Shown in pieces: positions 47,424 to 58,599 of a stretch of DNA of 64,000 nt. The notes beneath the pieces are model-generated. The model saw only the letters and a list, made by a program, of their open reading frames with translations. It had not been told where the DNA came from and did not search any database. Source of the DNA: Diphasiastrum complanatum (taxonomy: Eukaryota; Streptophyta; Lycopodiopsida; Lycopodiales; Lycopodiaceae); contig CM055101.1 in assembly GCA_029204225.1 (NCBI GenBank), positions 58,703,579-58,767,578 of the forward strand. The letters are read 5' to 3'. Numbering within the stretch: position 1 is the first letter of the stretch; every line of letters begins with the position of its first letter. Both the position numbers and the translations under genes were made by a program.

Positions 47424-50117
47424 ATGACAACCAAGTATCAGTTACATGTGAAGTTAGAGAAGGATTATGCGACCACCAAAGCTGCATGGGGTGTTAACTT
47501 AAATCCGTATGACATGCATTGTTGGAGATTAGAAGGCAAAAAACATATTGACCTATGGGTAAGAGGTGATTTATACCCTCATAATCCACTGGTAGATGCT
47601 CCTCCTAAATTTTTTGATGTACATAATTTGTTAAGGTTCGTTAAGGATGGTCGGAATGGACTGCTTGGCTATTGTCAAGCAATGGATTCTCAAAGAATCC
47701 AAGCTGAGACATTGGCAAATACGACAAACATTCATATCTTGAGTATAAATGACAATTTAAAGTCATTGCATGGAATAAATATGAAATTGGAACAAGAGAT
47801 AAATGGTTTGAAAATAGAGCTTGCCAGTTCTATTGCAAAAATTGAAGAATTGCAATCTTCAATCAATATATTTCAGGGGACAATATATGGCTTACAATGA
47901 AAGTGTAGAGTCTCGATGGATCAGCAAGCACAAAATGAAAACACTAAGAGACACAAACTAGAAGCTTTGGCACCAGGTGGTGGTACCAGTAAAAGACGTA
48001 TGAGGGGCACAAAAGAGTTCTTGAAAAAGACGGTTGGAAAAGATTTTATTGCCGAAAAATATATGAAACATTTTTTGAAGGGTAAAGATTTGATTAAGAT
48101 TATGGAAGATGAAACAAGTGATTCAATTCGCTTGAGAATTGCAAAAAAGCTAGTCGACAAGTTCAAGCCAAATCCAAATGTTAATGAGATGGAGTACGCA
48201 TGTGACCAAGGAGGTGTGAGTTGCAAGGGGTATAGAGCTTTGAAGAAGTATATGAAATGCTCTGACAAAAATGGGTTAAAATGCCATCAAATAATACCTA
48301 CTTATAAACTTGTTGAATCCACCAAACGAGAATGCAATTCAATTTTGCTCTCTGAATTAGGAGAGTTTCAGCATATTGAGGATTCTTTTACAGTAACCAA
48401 TAAGAAGAAAGGACCTCTGACATGTTTTCATTATCATCAAGGCAATAATATATTCTTAGATCTGGAAAAGGTCCAAGCGATGATGGTCCAACATTACGAA
48501 GTTAAAACAAATGGTAAGAACATTTATTGTGGATTTTGGTTTTCAATTGTATGCTTTTCTTCAACCAATATGTTTTTGTAATGAAATTTTTGCTTTACAG
48601 AATGCGGAGGTAAAGTTATATTTGTTATTAAGTTGGACGAAGCAGAAATCGTAAAAGGGCGTAAACTTGAACGTGTCACAATCACCTTGATGAATCGTGA
48701 ATTGCAACAGTTTGGCGAAAGTTATTGTAAAGAATTTAGCGTGCAATCCGAAAATCACATATGGTGGATAGCTGCATTTGAAGTTTCGAAGGAGTCTCCT
48801 GACGTACTGGAGTGGCTATTTGAAAAATGTAGTATATCTAAGATAATACATGCACAAAATGAAGGCAAATTGCTCAATGTTGAAGGAGAAAGCTTTGTTG
48901 TAGAATGGCACCTAGCTGCTGATTTGAAGACTTTGAAATGCATGTACGGTTGTGGTCTCAGTGCAAATGCAAAGAATTTTTGTATATATTGTATGTTTGA
49001 ATCTGGGCAGAACAAAAGTATTTTGAATTGCAACCAACGTCTTGCACCAAATAGGCACAATCTAGACAAAGCTTGGAGTCCTGTGTTGAACACTCCTCTC
49101 GAAAGAGTCCATTTTTGCACAATGCATGGTGAATTACGAATACTGGACAAATTATTATTTTTGCATTGTTGTTACGCATGGAACATGCAGCCCAAATCAA
49201 GAGCAGATGTTAGCATTAGAAATCTAGAGATAATTTTATCCGATATGGGATTGCATGGGGGCCACATGAGTCTTACCAAAGACGTTGAGATGAGTGAAAA
49301 AACGCAAGATGTTCCAGCAAAAGTTTCAATGGGTGGTGCGAAAGCGAGACACCTATTGTCAAATCATACTACACGTGAAAGTAGTGTTGAATCAGAGTAC
49401 TAGAAGAAAATATGTCAATGCACAACAAAATTGGCTCAGATACTCGCATGGCAAGTACACGTGCTAAGGTTTGGCAAGCATTTGATGCCTTGTCACAAAC
49501 TATCAACAAAAAGATTGTGAGAGATGAAGATTTGGATAGATACGCAAGAGAAGTCAAAACATTTACTGAATCGATGATCGATGCATGGGGAGAAACACAC
49601 ATAACTCACTATATGTTATGTGTGTCTCATATTTTTTACTTTTGTATTTATGTGTTTGTAAAGATTTAAACTAATGAATTTTTTCTATGAACAACATATC
49701 TTCTATGCTCATGGACCTTGGTTTATGAAAACCTACGGATCATTAGCTATTTGGAATATGCAAGGCATGGAAAAGAGTCATTACAGGGCAAAGGCTGCAT
49801 ATTTCAAAAATTCACAACATGGCGGCGAAGGAAAGGGTCTTAGCAATGCATTGGTTGAGATATTCCAATGGTTTTACAGAGGAGTTTTGGGCCGAGGACA
49901 CTTTCAAAACACAAGAACTGAAGAGTTGAGCTCAATGATCTCCAATTCAAATTCAGTCAGAAAGACAGCATGGCAATCCTCTAATGCTAGAACAAGGCAT
50001 CAAGAATGGAGGATGTCTAGAGTCCGAGTTGGAAAGAGATGGATGCCGAGGACACCAACATCCAATGTTTTGGAAAACAGCGCTAGAGAAGCTACGGAAA
50101 CTGATGAGATGGAATAG
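47424..50117 (+). pseudogene. Transposase-like gene, copy B (spliced, with stops)
   Basis: The frame starts MTTKYQLHVKLEKDY; residues about 95-155 look coiled-coil. A single in-frame TGA (47898) precedes MDQQAQNENTKRHKL. An intron 48514-48600 (GTAAGA...TTTACAG) joins VKTN|ECGGKVIFVIKLDEAEIVKG in frame. Then WHLAADLKTLKCM with the CIYC pair, and VHFCTMHGELRILDKLL. A TAG at 49401 and a frameshift follow, then KVWQAFDALS, ITHYM, a gap with degraded splice sites, and GSLAIWNMQGMEKSHYRAK to 50117. Candidate acidic triad: the D in KLDEAEI, the D in AADLK and the E in QGMEK. The block order matches copy A. The stops mark it as decayed, although most of the reading frame survives. Confidence 0.68.
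48514..48600 (+). other. 87 bp intron in copy B
   Basis: GTAAGAAC at the donor and TGCTTTACAG at the acceptor. Removal keeps the frame and restores a block alignable with copy A, so it is a genuine plant-type spliceosomal intron in a transposase-like gene. Confidence 0.8.
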
Positions 50118-50250
50118 AAGCAATTTATGTTGAATTGTAATTCGAATATTCCTTTGTGATAAATATTACTGACGAATTGGATTGTTGTTATAAATAAAAA
50201 TTGCTTTATTTTGTTTTATAATAATATCTATTTTTCGAAACACCTCCCTC

Positions 50251-50258
50251 TATATAAG
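50251..50258 (+). promoter_or_regulatory. TATA box upstream of the 50.4 kb gene
   Basis: TATATAAG within CTCTATATAAGAG, 125 bp before the ATG at 50383 and 134 bp after the end of copy B. Position and motif suggest a separate promoter. Confidence 0.6.
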
Positions 50259-50382
50259 AGTGGGGGTTTTCATTTTGTTGTCACTTCTTGCTTTGTTGAA
50301 ATTTCTTTCCTCGTAATTTAGCTTGTCTTGTTCAATTAGACTACTAGTTTGCTGGTCAATTAGTGTTCTTAGTTGCATAACA

Positions 50383-51632
50383 ATGTCGTCCTCTAAAATA
50401 GAGTTGGCCAATCTGCTAGCCCCCACACAGTTTTTAGATCAGTTAAATCGTATTTATTGTATGTTTATCGGTAGAATAGACACGCTTGCCACTCTACGGA
50501 CTAATACGGATGCATTCATGTATGTGAGTGAGTATATAGATGAAACTTTGAAGCCTCATGCCATACAAATTCCTGGCTCAACTACCATGTGGATTCCATA
50601 TAACTTGCTTAGTTATATATGGAAAGGAGATAGACCCTTTATCGCTCGTCTCAATAGAGTTATTAGTCACTTGGGTAACGATCATTACTTGGAGCTGACC
50701 AAGGATCAGCTGAAAACTTTTGATCTTGAAAGTGTAGGAAAGAAGTTTCTATCCGGTGAGATTACTGTTATCTTTTTGCTTAATGAGTTTCCAGCGACTG
50801 TGGCCAGCAACAAACACAATCCTAGTGAGCAGGTGAACGAGATGCACGACTCGGGTGAAGAGGAAGATTTATCTGCGGAGCACGAAGCAGTCTTGGCTGC
50901 GTAAGAGGCAACAGGTGCATCCACATCAGCGAAGCCAAAAGATATAGATGAGTCCGATGATGTCATGCTTCGAATCCATGGCCTTGCTCCAATCATCATT
51001 GATGGGCAGGAGTATGTGTTCAAGCATGACTTGCAACATATTCTCGGCTTGCGAGAAGATGAGATGCTGGCAGCATTGGTAAATTTGCAGAATGGCAGTT
51101 CCACTTTCGACCACACCCAGCCTGACGACACGTATGAGAAGCTGATCCGACATGACACAAACACCACCGAGCAAGCACTGGCAAGAGTGCTTTGCCAATT
51201 GAAAATGCTTCAATCACCACCAGTTCAAACGAGGCCATTCGAGGTACTCGAAGGGAAAACTGTTGACGTGAAGTACAAAGGCAAAGGAATTGACCTTGCG
51301 CAAACCGAAGACAATGATGAAGGGACCGAGGCAAGTCTGACCCAACAATTCAACTTGTGTATTTTTGTTATGTTTGTCTGTCTTCATTATACTCATTTTG
51401 CAATAATTTAAACCAAATGCAGGACGCAGTGGAGCTTAATGCAATTGCAATGCGAAGGGGTGGCGCTCGGGAGAAAGTTGAAGCAGGAACTCTGGACAGG
51501 TCTATGGCCCACTACATTGGGAACTTGCCCAAAAACTTTATTTTCTGCTTCAGCAACAAGTACAACCCAGATGGACCGATGGAGCTTCTTAAATGCAAAG
51601 CACTCTCCAACTACAGGGTTCCGTCGCTTTGA
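50383..51632 (+). CDS. Unrecognised protein of the copy B unit, with GC-AG intron
   Basis: ATG 50383 (MSSSKIELANLLAPTQ). The frame runs to a TAA at 50902 and then stays open in the same frame (EATGASTSAKPKDIDESDD) to a GC-AG intron, GAG|GCAAGT at 51330/51331 and AAATGCAG at 51415-51422 (92 bp, phase 0). The second exon (DAVELNAIAMRRGG) ends at 51632. The full product would be about 385 residues if the TAA is a mutation or is read through. The first half is hydrophobic and helical (TTMWIPYNLLSYIW, ITVIFLLNEFPATV); the middle is acidic. I recognise no family. It may be an accessory protein of the mobile unit or an unrelated gene. Confidence 0.55.
51331..51422 (+). other. 92 bp GC-AG intron
   Basis: The donor AG|GCAAGT fits the minor GC-AG class consensus. 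Removal joins two codons cleanly between charged stretches. Predicted from sequence only. Confidence 0.6.
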
Positions 51633-51707
51633 TGTAGAGCCTGCCTTGCGAGGATTCTTTCTCTTTCACTTGCGTGCTTCTCTCTTTGACCATCTACGGG
51701 TCACCTT

Positions 51708-52253
51708 CTACTTCATCCTTGTTGTGTGCGACATCGGGGTGCCCTCATCAGAACCACCCACCAGCAACAACATCATCGGACCCATCACCGAGCCGTGACT
51801 TGGTGGTGACATGGTGGGTGTGGTGTCCCCCGATATGCCTAAATTTGTTGTGTCCAATGCCATTGCTAGTGGAAATGGGTCGAAGAAAGAATCATTCAGA
51901 ACCGACAACTCACCCAATGCCGCAAGCTCCTCATCTAGGAACTTCATTTTTTCCTCCCGCTCAGTTGCCGTCGGGGAAGGGCTTTTTTGTTGTGGTGGCT
52001 ACTGCTATTGGTGGTCCTCTTGCTGCTGCTCAGTCTGGTCCTCCTGTGCAGGTGCTGTATGGGCCATGTCCTCCTCAGCTTCATGCTGAGCGGTCGAATC
52101 TTCCTGAGACGCTATTGGGCTGCGACTCCTACTCCTACTTCTGGTCTCCCATCTCTCTCTCTCATCGAGGATGGCTAGTGCATCCCTATGGAGCAATGCA
52201 GTCACTTTGGGAACTCTAGCCGTTTGTTTCGTCCGTGCCATTTCCTCCGACAT
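51708..52253 (-). pseudogene. ORF with histone H3-tail mimic, two near-adjacent stops
   Basis: On the - strand: MSEE, then MARTKQTAR from 52241, identical to Met plus the first eight residues of histone H3, then VPKVTALLHRDALAIL, an RS run (RSRSRSRSP) and an acidic Gln-rich tail. TAG codons at 52007-52005 and 52001-51999 flank one CAG. The frame then continues open (EREEKMKFLDEELAALGEL, LAMALDTTNLGISGD) to 51708. It faces the 50383-51632 gene tail to tail. Its promoter side is cut 67 bp upstream by the LTR at 52321. If translation begins at the second Met and that Met is removed, the product would start with the H3 K4 context. The function is unknown. Confidence 0.5.
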
Positions 52254-52320
52254 TGGTTAGCCTTTGAAAAGCCACTCGATCTAGATTTGAACATTGGTTA
52301 ACTATTATATCCAAATAGAC

Positions 52321-52519
52321 TGTTGAGAATCTAGTATAGAACATTGATCCTCTTATGATCTAGCATTTATACTAGATCTATCAAATACTATTATTACTTC
52401 CATTGCCTACAATTCTTGTGGTTGAATACAAATTGTTGTAATTGAATTTTCACTCACCAAGGAATTATAATTCTCTATTCATAACTGATCCATCCATCCA
52501 TTTTAATGTAATCCCAACA
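52321..52519 (+). repeat. Short copia LTR (199 bp)
   Basis: Starts TGTTGAGAATC and ends CCCAACA, with inverted ends TGTTG/CAACA. It is followed at once by a PBS-like TGGCATCAGAG at 52520-52530. Confidence 0.82.
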
Positions 52520-52530
52520 TGGCATCAGAG
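52520..52530 (+). other. Primer binding site (variant)
   Basis: TGGCATCAGAG is the initiator tRNA-Met PBS with one T-to-C change. It sets + orientation for the fragment that follows. Confidence 0.8.
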
Positions 52531-52670
52531 TTGATCTTTCATTTTGATGAGGTTATAGATTCAACTTCTGACATACAGTATTTGAGAAGAAGACAGATCT
52601 TAATCTATTTATAGAAGGATCATTTTAAGATAGTAGCAAATCTTCACTTTATAATGTTCAAATTTTTACA

Positions 52671-53110
52671 ATGGATTTCGAAGACAAGGCTGGCCTATTG
52701 GTCCAAGCTTGATGGATCCAACTAATTTATGTCAAAATTTAGGATGAAAGTTGTTCTCATGGAAAAAAAGCTATGGAATATTGTCAGTGGCAATGAGGCC
52801 AAACCTCAAGTAGAGGATGAATCCATTTTAAAATAGAAAATGAAGGATGAAAATGCTTTTGCACTACTCATCCTTAATATTCACACTATGTTGGACATAT
52901 TAGTTTAGCACAATCATCTAAGAAAACATGGGATATTCTTCATACCCTTTATAAAGTGAGAGATGTTACATCCAAGCTACACTTAAAAAAATATTTTTCT
53001 CACTCAGGATGCTAGAAGAAGATTCGATCTAAAATGACATTAGTCACTTCAAAATAGTTCTTGACCAAATGATAGCTATTGGTTCTAAGATAGAAGATTC
53101 AGATGCAGCC
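52671..53110 (+). pseudogene. Copia gag fragment
   Basis: With stops ignored it reads MDFEDKAG, KLDGSN, FMSKFRMKVVLMEKKLWNIV, KMKDENAFALLILNI, and after frame changes KKTWDILHTLYKVRD and FKIVLDQMIAIGSKIED: the N-terminal gag domain of a copia element. Truncated at about 53115. Confidence 0.75.
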
Positions 53111-53534
53111 AAGGTGCACGCTCAAAACCGATTATGGAGAACAATATCAAAGGCTGAAAATATGATATCGGTCTTGAGCACAAGAAGTAAACTAATATGT
53201 GAGCAAGAGGACTTGTGCGTTAAAAAACGATATCAATAGTGAGAAGATTGTGAAAATTGCATGGAAATTCGAGCCAAAACACACGTAATTATATTAAAAA
53301 TTTTGCACGTGTGGAGCCCATCGAAAAGGACACGTGTCAATTTTCATTGGTGCACATGGCATGTCTATACTGTCATCATGACATCAAATCTATCTCACAT
53401 GCGGAATGCCATGTGGCCACTTGCCTGGCTGACAACTAATAATGACTCTACACATGGATGAGTCAAACATTGACATGTGTCACACGTCACTTGTTGTGAA
53501 AACAGATCTGTTTGATGCGACACGAATTATGGTT
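53111..53534 (-). other. Non-coding leader-like segment of a - strand copia
   Basis: Lies inside the PBS of the LTR at 53548-54061, so it should be the 5' leader of a - strand copy that extends leftward. It is soon lost into the + strand gag fragment. No protein motifs. Confidence 0.4.
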
Positions 53535-53546
53535 GCTTTGATACCA
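53535..53546 (-). other. Primer binding site, - strand copia
   Basis: The reverse complement TGGTATCAAAGC lies one base from the LTR at 53548. It differs at one base from the usual TGGTATCAGAGC. Confidence 0.78.
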
Positions 53547-53547
53547 C

Positions 53548-54061
53548 TGCTGAGAAACCTGGATAGAATTTGGTTCTGACTGACAGCTACTGCCTTCTAG
53601 TTCAGATCTACAATCTTTCAAAGTGTAGATAGACACTGGTGACCTACGTTATAATTCGCTTAAGCATTCGACAAGGATGAACCAGTGTTTGGAATTATGA
53701 ATAAACAGCTGATTACAAATGGACAACAATCAGGGACATCAAAGCATTCGAGATCATTCAACATGTGCATTACAACTACTATATTATCAATGATCCTTCT
53801 GTAAGAGCGATGTTGTGACAAACCCGCACAGCGCGTCGGCATGAGAGATACTGTGTCTCTCATGAACTATATCAAATCATTTTGCTTACTAGAAGACTTC
53901 TTGGACGTCGGCTCTCAGGTTGACACTCAACCAATTGACAATCCAACTTGATGCTCAACCGATTCTCTCATCTTCAATCTGATTATATAGATGGAGAGAG
54001 AAAGGGTAGGGTTTAATCTAATCTGAGATTACAAGAACAACTCATTAAGCATGTTCCAACA
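53548..54061 (-). repeat. Copia LTR shared by two internal regions (514 bp)
   Basis: On the - strand it starts TGTTGGAACATGC and ends TTTCTCAGCA. A PBS lies on its left (as for a 5' LTR) while pol coding that ends in RNase H lies on its right (as for a 3' LTR). Confidence 0.7.
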
Positions 54062-54349
54062 GTATTTAAATTGCCTTTAGCATCATCCGTGGAGGGGGAC
54101 GTCCTTCTAGTACTTTCTTGATTTCCTTTGTACTTGGATCGTGAAGATCCGCCGCCTTTTGGTCTTTGGGAGTTGTTCGGTTGTGTGTTTTGTTCGGGCT
54201 TTGCCTTCCACTTTAAGCTCCTTCGGTCCTTGAACATTTGGCCTTCACCTTCGAGTGTCTTTCAGTCAAAACCATTATCTGGCAGTTATGGACTAGGACG
54301 GACTTTGCCTGTGGGTAGCTCCCTTGTATTTCCGCAGGTTCGAATTCGA

Positions 54350-56710
54350 AAGCTAACAAAGCTTTGTGGCTCAAAACATTTTGTTTCTTTAGCTCCCTCT
54401 CAAAGCGTGATAGCTTTACGATTGTTACACTCTTCTTCTGCCTGTCGAACAATCCTTTGTTTAAGGGCTTGGTAAAGATGTCTGCTACCATATGCTTTGT
54501 TCCAATGAAGCTGGTCTTTAATTTGTTTCTTGTAACTAGGTCCCTTATCAAATGATATTTGATTGCACTGTGTTTCGTCCTTGAATGAAACACGGGATCT
54601 TTCATCAAGTGTATGGCATAAGTATTGTCCATTTAGGCTCTTTGGTCATTTCGCCTAGTCTGTCAAGGAACTGTATGAGCCATGTGATTTCGTTCGCCAT
54701 CTTCGCGATTGTGACATATTCTGCTTTGTAGGATGACTGAGTTATAATGGTGACCCAAAAAATTGCTGCATTCGCTGCAATGGTGCACCCTCCTGAGACA
54801 CTTTTACAATCGTCCTTGAGTGATGCCCAACTTGCATCGCTATAGGAGTGCATCTGGAATCCGGCATCGCGAGAATAACATAGCCTGAAATCCTTCGTCA
54901 TCTGAAGGTACTGTAGGATTTTCTTTGCAATCTTCCACTGTGTGGATTCCATCGCGAGAATAACATAGCCTAAAGTCCTTCATCTTTTGAAGGTATTGTA
55001 GGATTTTCTTTGCGATCTTCCACTGTGTCCGTACTGAACTGGCTCATCCTAAACACGACATAAGAAATGTCGGAGCTTGTATTATTTGCTAGATACATCA
55101 GTGATCCAATCAGCCTCCTGTAAGGCATGTGCTACATGATCTCTTTCTCTTCGTCAGCCTTTGGACAATCTTCCTTTGTCAGAATTGTTCTTGCAAGCAT
55201 TGAGGTGTTTGCCCCTTTGCAATCTGTCATCTCGAAATCATCTAAAATCTTTTGGATGTTCCTGGACTGATGAAGGTACAACTTTCCTTCGTCATAGTCA
55301 TGGTCAATTTGCAAGCCTAGATAACATCTGGCTTCTCCTAGGTTTGTTATCTCGAAATATTTTGAGATGTCGCCTTCACTATGACAATTAGCTCTTCGAT
55401 TCTATACAATATCAATGTGTCGTCCACGTACACAGCAACAATGATGATCTCCCCATCTGTGATTACTACATAAACATTGGAATCAACTATCAGGGCCTCG
55501 AAACTTATAGATCGTAGGGCATGATCCTTCTTCTTGTACCATTGTCACGCAGATAGCTTCAACCATAGATACTTCTTTGCATTCGACATGCATAAGTGGG
55601 AAGTAATTCACAGATGTAACCCTGGAGGTTGGTCCATGTGGACTTCTTCATCTAATTCGCCATGTAAGAATGTTGTCTTCTCATCAACTATGTGAAACCT
55701 GAGATCATAAGCGGTTGCATATGCAAATAGCAAACGTAGGGACGAATGCTTCATGACTGGAGAAAAGGTCTCAATATAGTCGATGTCGTACTTATGAGAA
55801 AATCCCTTCGCTACAAGTATGGCTTGTACCTCAAAACATTTCCATTTGGTCCGTACTTCAGCTTGTATATGCATTTGCATTGCACAGTCTTTCAGTTGTC
55901 TGGTACTGGCTGAAGTGTCCATACCTCGTTCTTCTTTATGGCGTTCATGGCTCGGATCCATTTGACCTTGTCTGGATTGTCGATGGCTTTCTCAAATATT
56001 TGTGGTTCATCACTGAATCCACAAAACTCTTTGAATGTCGAAGCTGAGCTACCTGGCATGAATCTGGTTGGTGCTCTTCGTCCTCTTGTTGATCTCCTGG
56101 GAGATTGTGCGGTTACTGCAATATCCTTTCCTTTGTCTTTTCGGCTAGGTTTGGAACCATTTCGATTTACAAGCGTTCTAGCTGCAAGCATGCTTGTTGT
56201 CCTTTCTTCGTCTGATTCATCGCTCAGCTGATGTGGGATTCGAACATCTTTGTCTGAGTGCTCGGGTTTCGCTCCCTCTGTCATGGTTGGTAGGTCATAG
56301 TACTGTTTTCCTAAGACTTCATAGCTGGCTGAATCATTGATGTCTTTGAATGTCTTTACTTGATTTGTAAAGATGTCTCTGACTATCTTTACTTGATTCG
56401 TCTCTGGCATGTAGATCCTGTAGTATGATGACTGGTTGTCATACCCGATGAGGTATCCTTGTTCGACTTTCTCATCGAGCTTCTTTCGAAGCTTGTCTGG
56501 AATGTGTGCATAAGCTACACAGCCAAAGATCTGAACATGCGTCAGATTGGGCTTTCTACCCCACCATAGTTCGTGTGGTGTCGTATGAGGGACACCAGAC
56601 TTCCTTGTCTTGTTCTGGATGTGTGCAGCTGTAGCTACTGCTTCAGCCCACAATACTCTTGGTAAGGAGTCCCTGGAAAAGGGGTTGGGGACATCTTCCC
56701 TTTCATGCAC
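54350..56710 (-). pseudogene. Decayed copia pol (integrase to RNase H)
   Basis: Right to left: integrase end (LPRVLWAEAVATAAHIQNK, HELWWGRKPNLTHVQIFGC, GYLIGYDNQSSYYRIY), linker (RRSTRGRRAPTRF), RT (ILVAKGFSHKYDIDYIETFSPV, then YVDD at 55430-55419 and IQKILDDFEMTDCKGANT), and RNase H (SYSDASWASLKDDCKSVSGG, SSYKAEYVTIAKMANE, FHSRTKHSAIKYH, MVADIFTKPLNKGLF). Several frameshifts, stops and a short duplication near 54900-55000 break it. It is a different lineage from the 1-5178 copia. Confidence 0.87.
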
Positions 56711-57480
56711 GCATCACAGGTTGTCGAATTTGTTGCATTTGTAATGTTTACTCATGTGATAGCTCCATGCTGGCTTCTTTGATACAATGCCATTGTGTTC
56801 ATGTGGCATAGCCTTCTGTGCCATAAAACCCAAGACTAGAATTTGCCAATGTCACATCAACTTGTTATTGATTTGGTTGATCCCTTTATATATCAAGTAC
56901 ATCCACAAACTGTGTATTGTCCAGCAAGCCTTCACACGTGTGAAGAGTGACTAGTCATCCAGATCCACCAATGGGAGCCATATGTGCTCATTTCCCAAAG
57001 TTGACTATTCTCTTTGGCTAGAAAACAAAAATCTAGTCTTCCACATTTATAAGAATATTCTCTATAAGATAGGATCTAATGGAATCTTCCTATCTTATCT
57101 TCTAGAATCTTATCCACACGTGTGAATGGTATCTTGACATGTGTGAGTAATAACTCATTCACATGGAAGTTCAATCTATTTACACAAAGTTTGACCAATT
57201 TGACCATTTTCAAGATTTTACTCAAAGGTCAATTTCACACTAGTGTAGATCAAGCTAAAACCAATCTAACTTAATAAAAATGACTTATGTACATTCTTTC
57301 ACACGTGGGAACATACTCCACACATGTGAGATCCTATCAGGCCCAAATAACTTGATCTTAATTTATTCATGTGTGTGTGTGCATGCGTGGTTCCTATAGC
57401 ATAGTCCGAGCTTTTATAGGTATCGAGTCAAAGCTACGAGGGCAATACCAACATATAAATCATTTTTCCATCTTCAATTA
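56711..57480. other. Spacer, nothing recognised
   Basis: AT-rich DNA right of the copia integrase remnant. The first part may be worn integrase/protease sequence, but I cannot show it. Confidence 0.4.
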
Positions 57481-58499
57481 ACCACAAACCATAACCCTAA
57501 CATTATTAATGATGACACGAATTCATTGAGGATGCAAGGGGGCTAATTGGCTCCTCGATTGAGTTGTCTGTGTTGATTGGGTGTCTTGCCTAAAAATGAC
57601 GACACCAAAGAGGCATATGGTGTGCATGCCCTTGACGTCCTTGAACCTCACCGTTCACCACATCGAAATGGGAAAAGTGTGTTTGCTACTTCAAACTCAA
57701 TAACTCTAAAAGGTAGCATGAGGTTCATTTGGATTCAAACAATGGTCCACATGTAACCACTTCGAAGTGTTGAGTTCGAAGTAGCAGCATTATTTTCTCT
57801 CTTCGATGCTACCAACCTCAAGGTTCAAGGATTGCCATGGGCCTACACATCATCTTCCTCTTTAGTGTCTTCATAGGAGCGACACCCCCTCATTACGTAC
57901 AAGTCACTTGTGGGGTTAGTGAGCCTCTTATTGATATCTACTCCTCAATGTGGTTCAATTTGGATCATCATTGTTACTTGAACTTGAAATACCCTAAACC
58001 CTAACAATATTGGTGAACACACGAATCCATTGAGGATGCAATGGGGACTAACTGGCTCCGCAATCGAGTTGTCTGTGCCGATTCGGTGTCTTGCCTAAAA
58101 ATGGAGATACGAAAGAGGCATATGGTGTGCAGGCCATGGACATTCTTGAACCTCATGGTTCACCACATCGAAATGAGGAAAGTGTGTCTGCTACTTCAAA
58201 CTCAATAACTCTAAAAGGTTGCATGAGGTTCATCTGGATTCAAACAAGTGTCCACTTGTAATTACTTTGAAGTGTTGAGTTCGAAGTAGCAACATCCTTT
58301 TCTCTCTTTGATGCTATGAACTGTTAGACCCAAGGACTGCCATGGTCCTACACACCATGTTCCTCTTTGGTCTCTTCCTATATAGGATAGACACCCCCTC
58401 GTTACGTACGAGTTACTTGAGGGGCCAGTGAGCCTCCTATTGATGTCTACTCCTCAATGTGGTTTAATTTGGATCATCATTGTTGTTTGAACTTGAAAT
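57481..58499. repeat. Tandem duplication of about 505-509 bp
   Basis: Two adjacent copies (57481-57990 and 57991-58499). Anchors: ATTGAGGATGCAA at 57525 and 58029, and GAACTTGAAAT ending at 57990 and 58499. The second unit opens with ACCCTAAACCCTAACA, a telomere-like (CCCTAAA) motif; the first opens with a weaker form. Confidence 0.88.
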
Positions 58500-58512
58500 G
58501 GTCGGCCCACGG

Positions 58513-58515
<3 letters not shown>

Positions 58516-58593
<78 letters not shown>
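58516..58593. repeat. (GA)n microsatellite, about 39 units
   Basis: A 78 bp uninterrupted GA run right after the tandem duplication. It creates spurious ER/LS repeat frames on the two strands, which are not genes. Confidence 0.97.
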
Positions 58594-58598
<5 letters not shown>

Positions 58599-58599
58599 G

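Noticed and set aside
51674-52219. + strand 181-codon frame opposite the H3-mimic ORF
   Set aside because: Its composition (Ser/Pro/Leu-rich, poly-hydrophobic) looks like a shadow; the - strand frame has charged, protein-like organisation.
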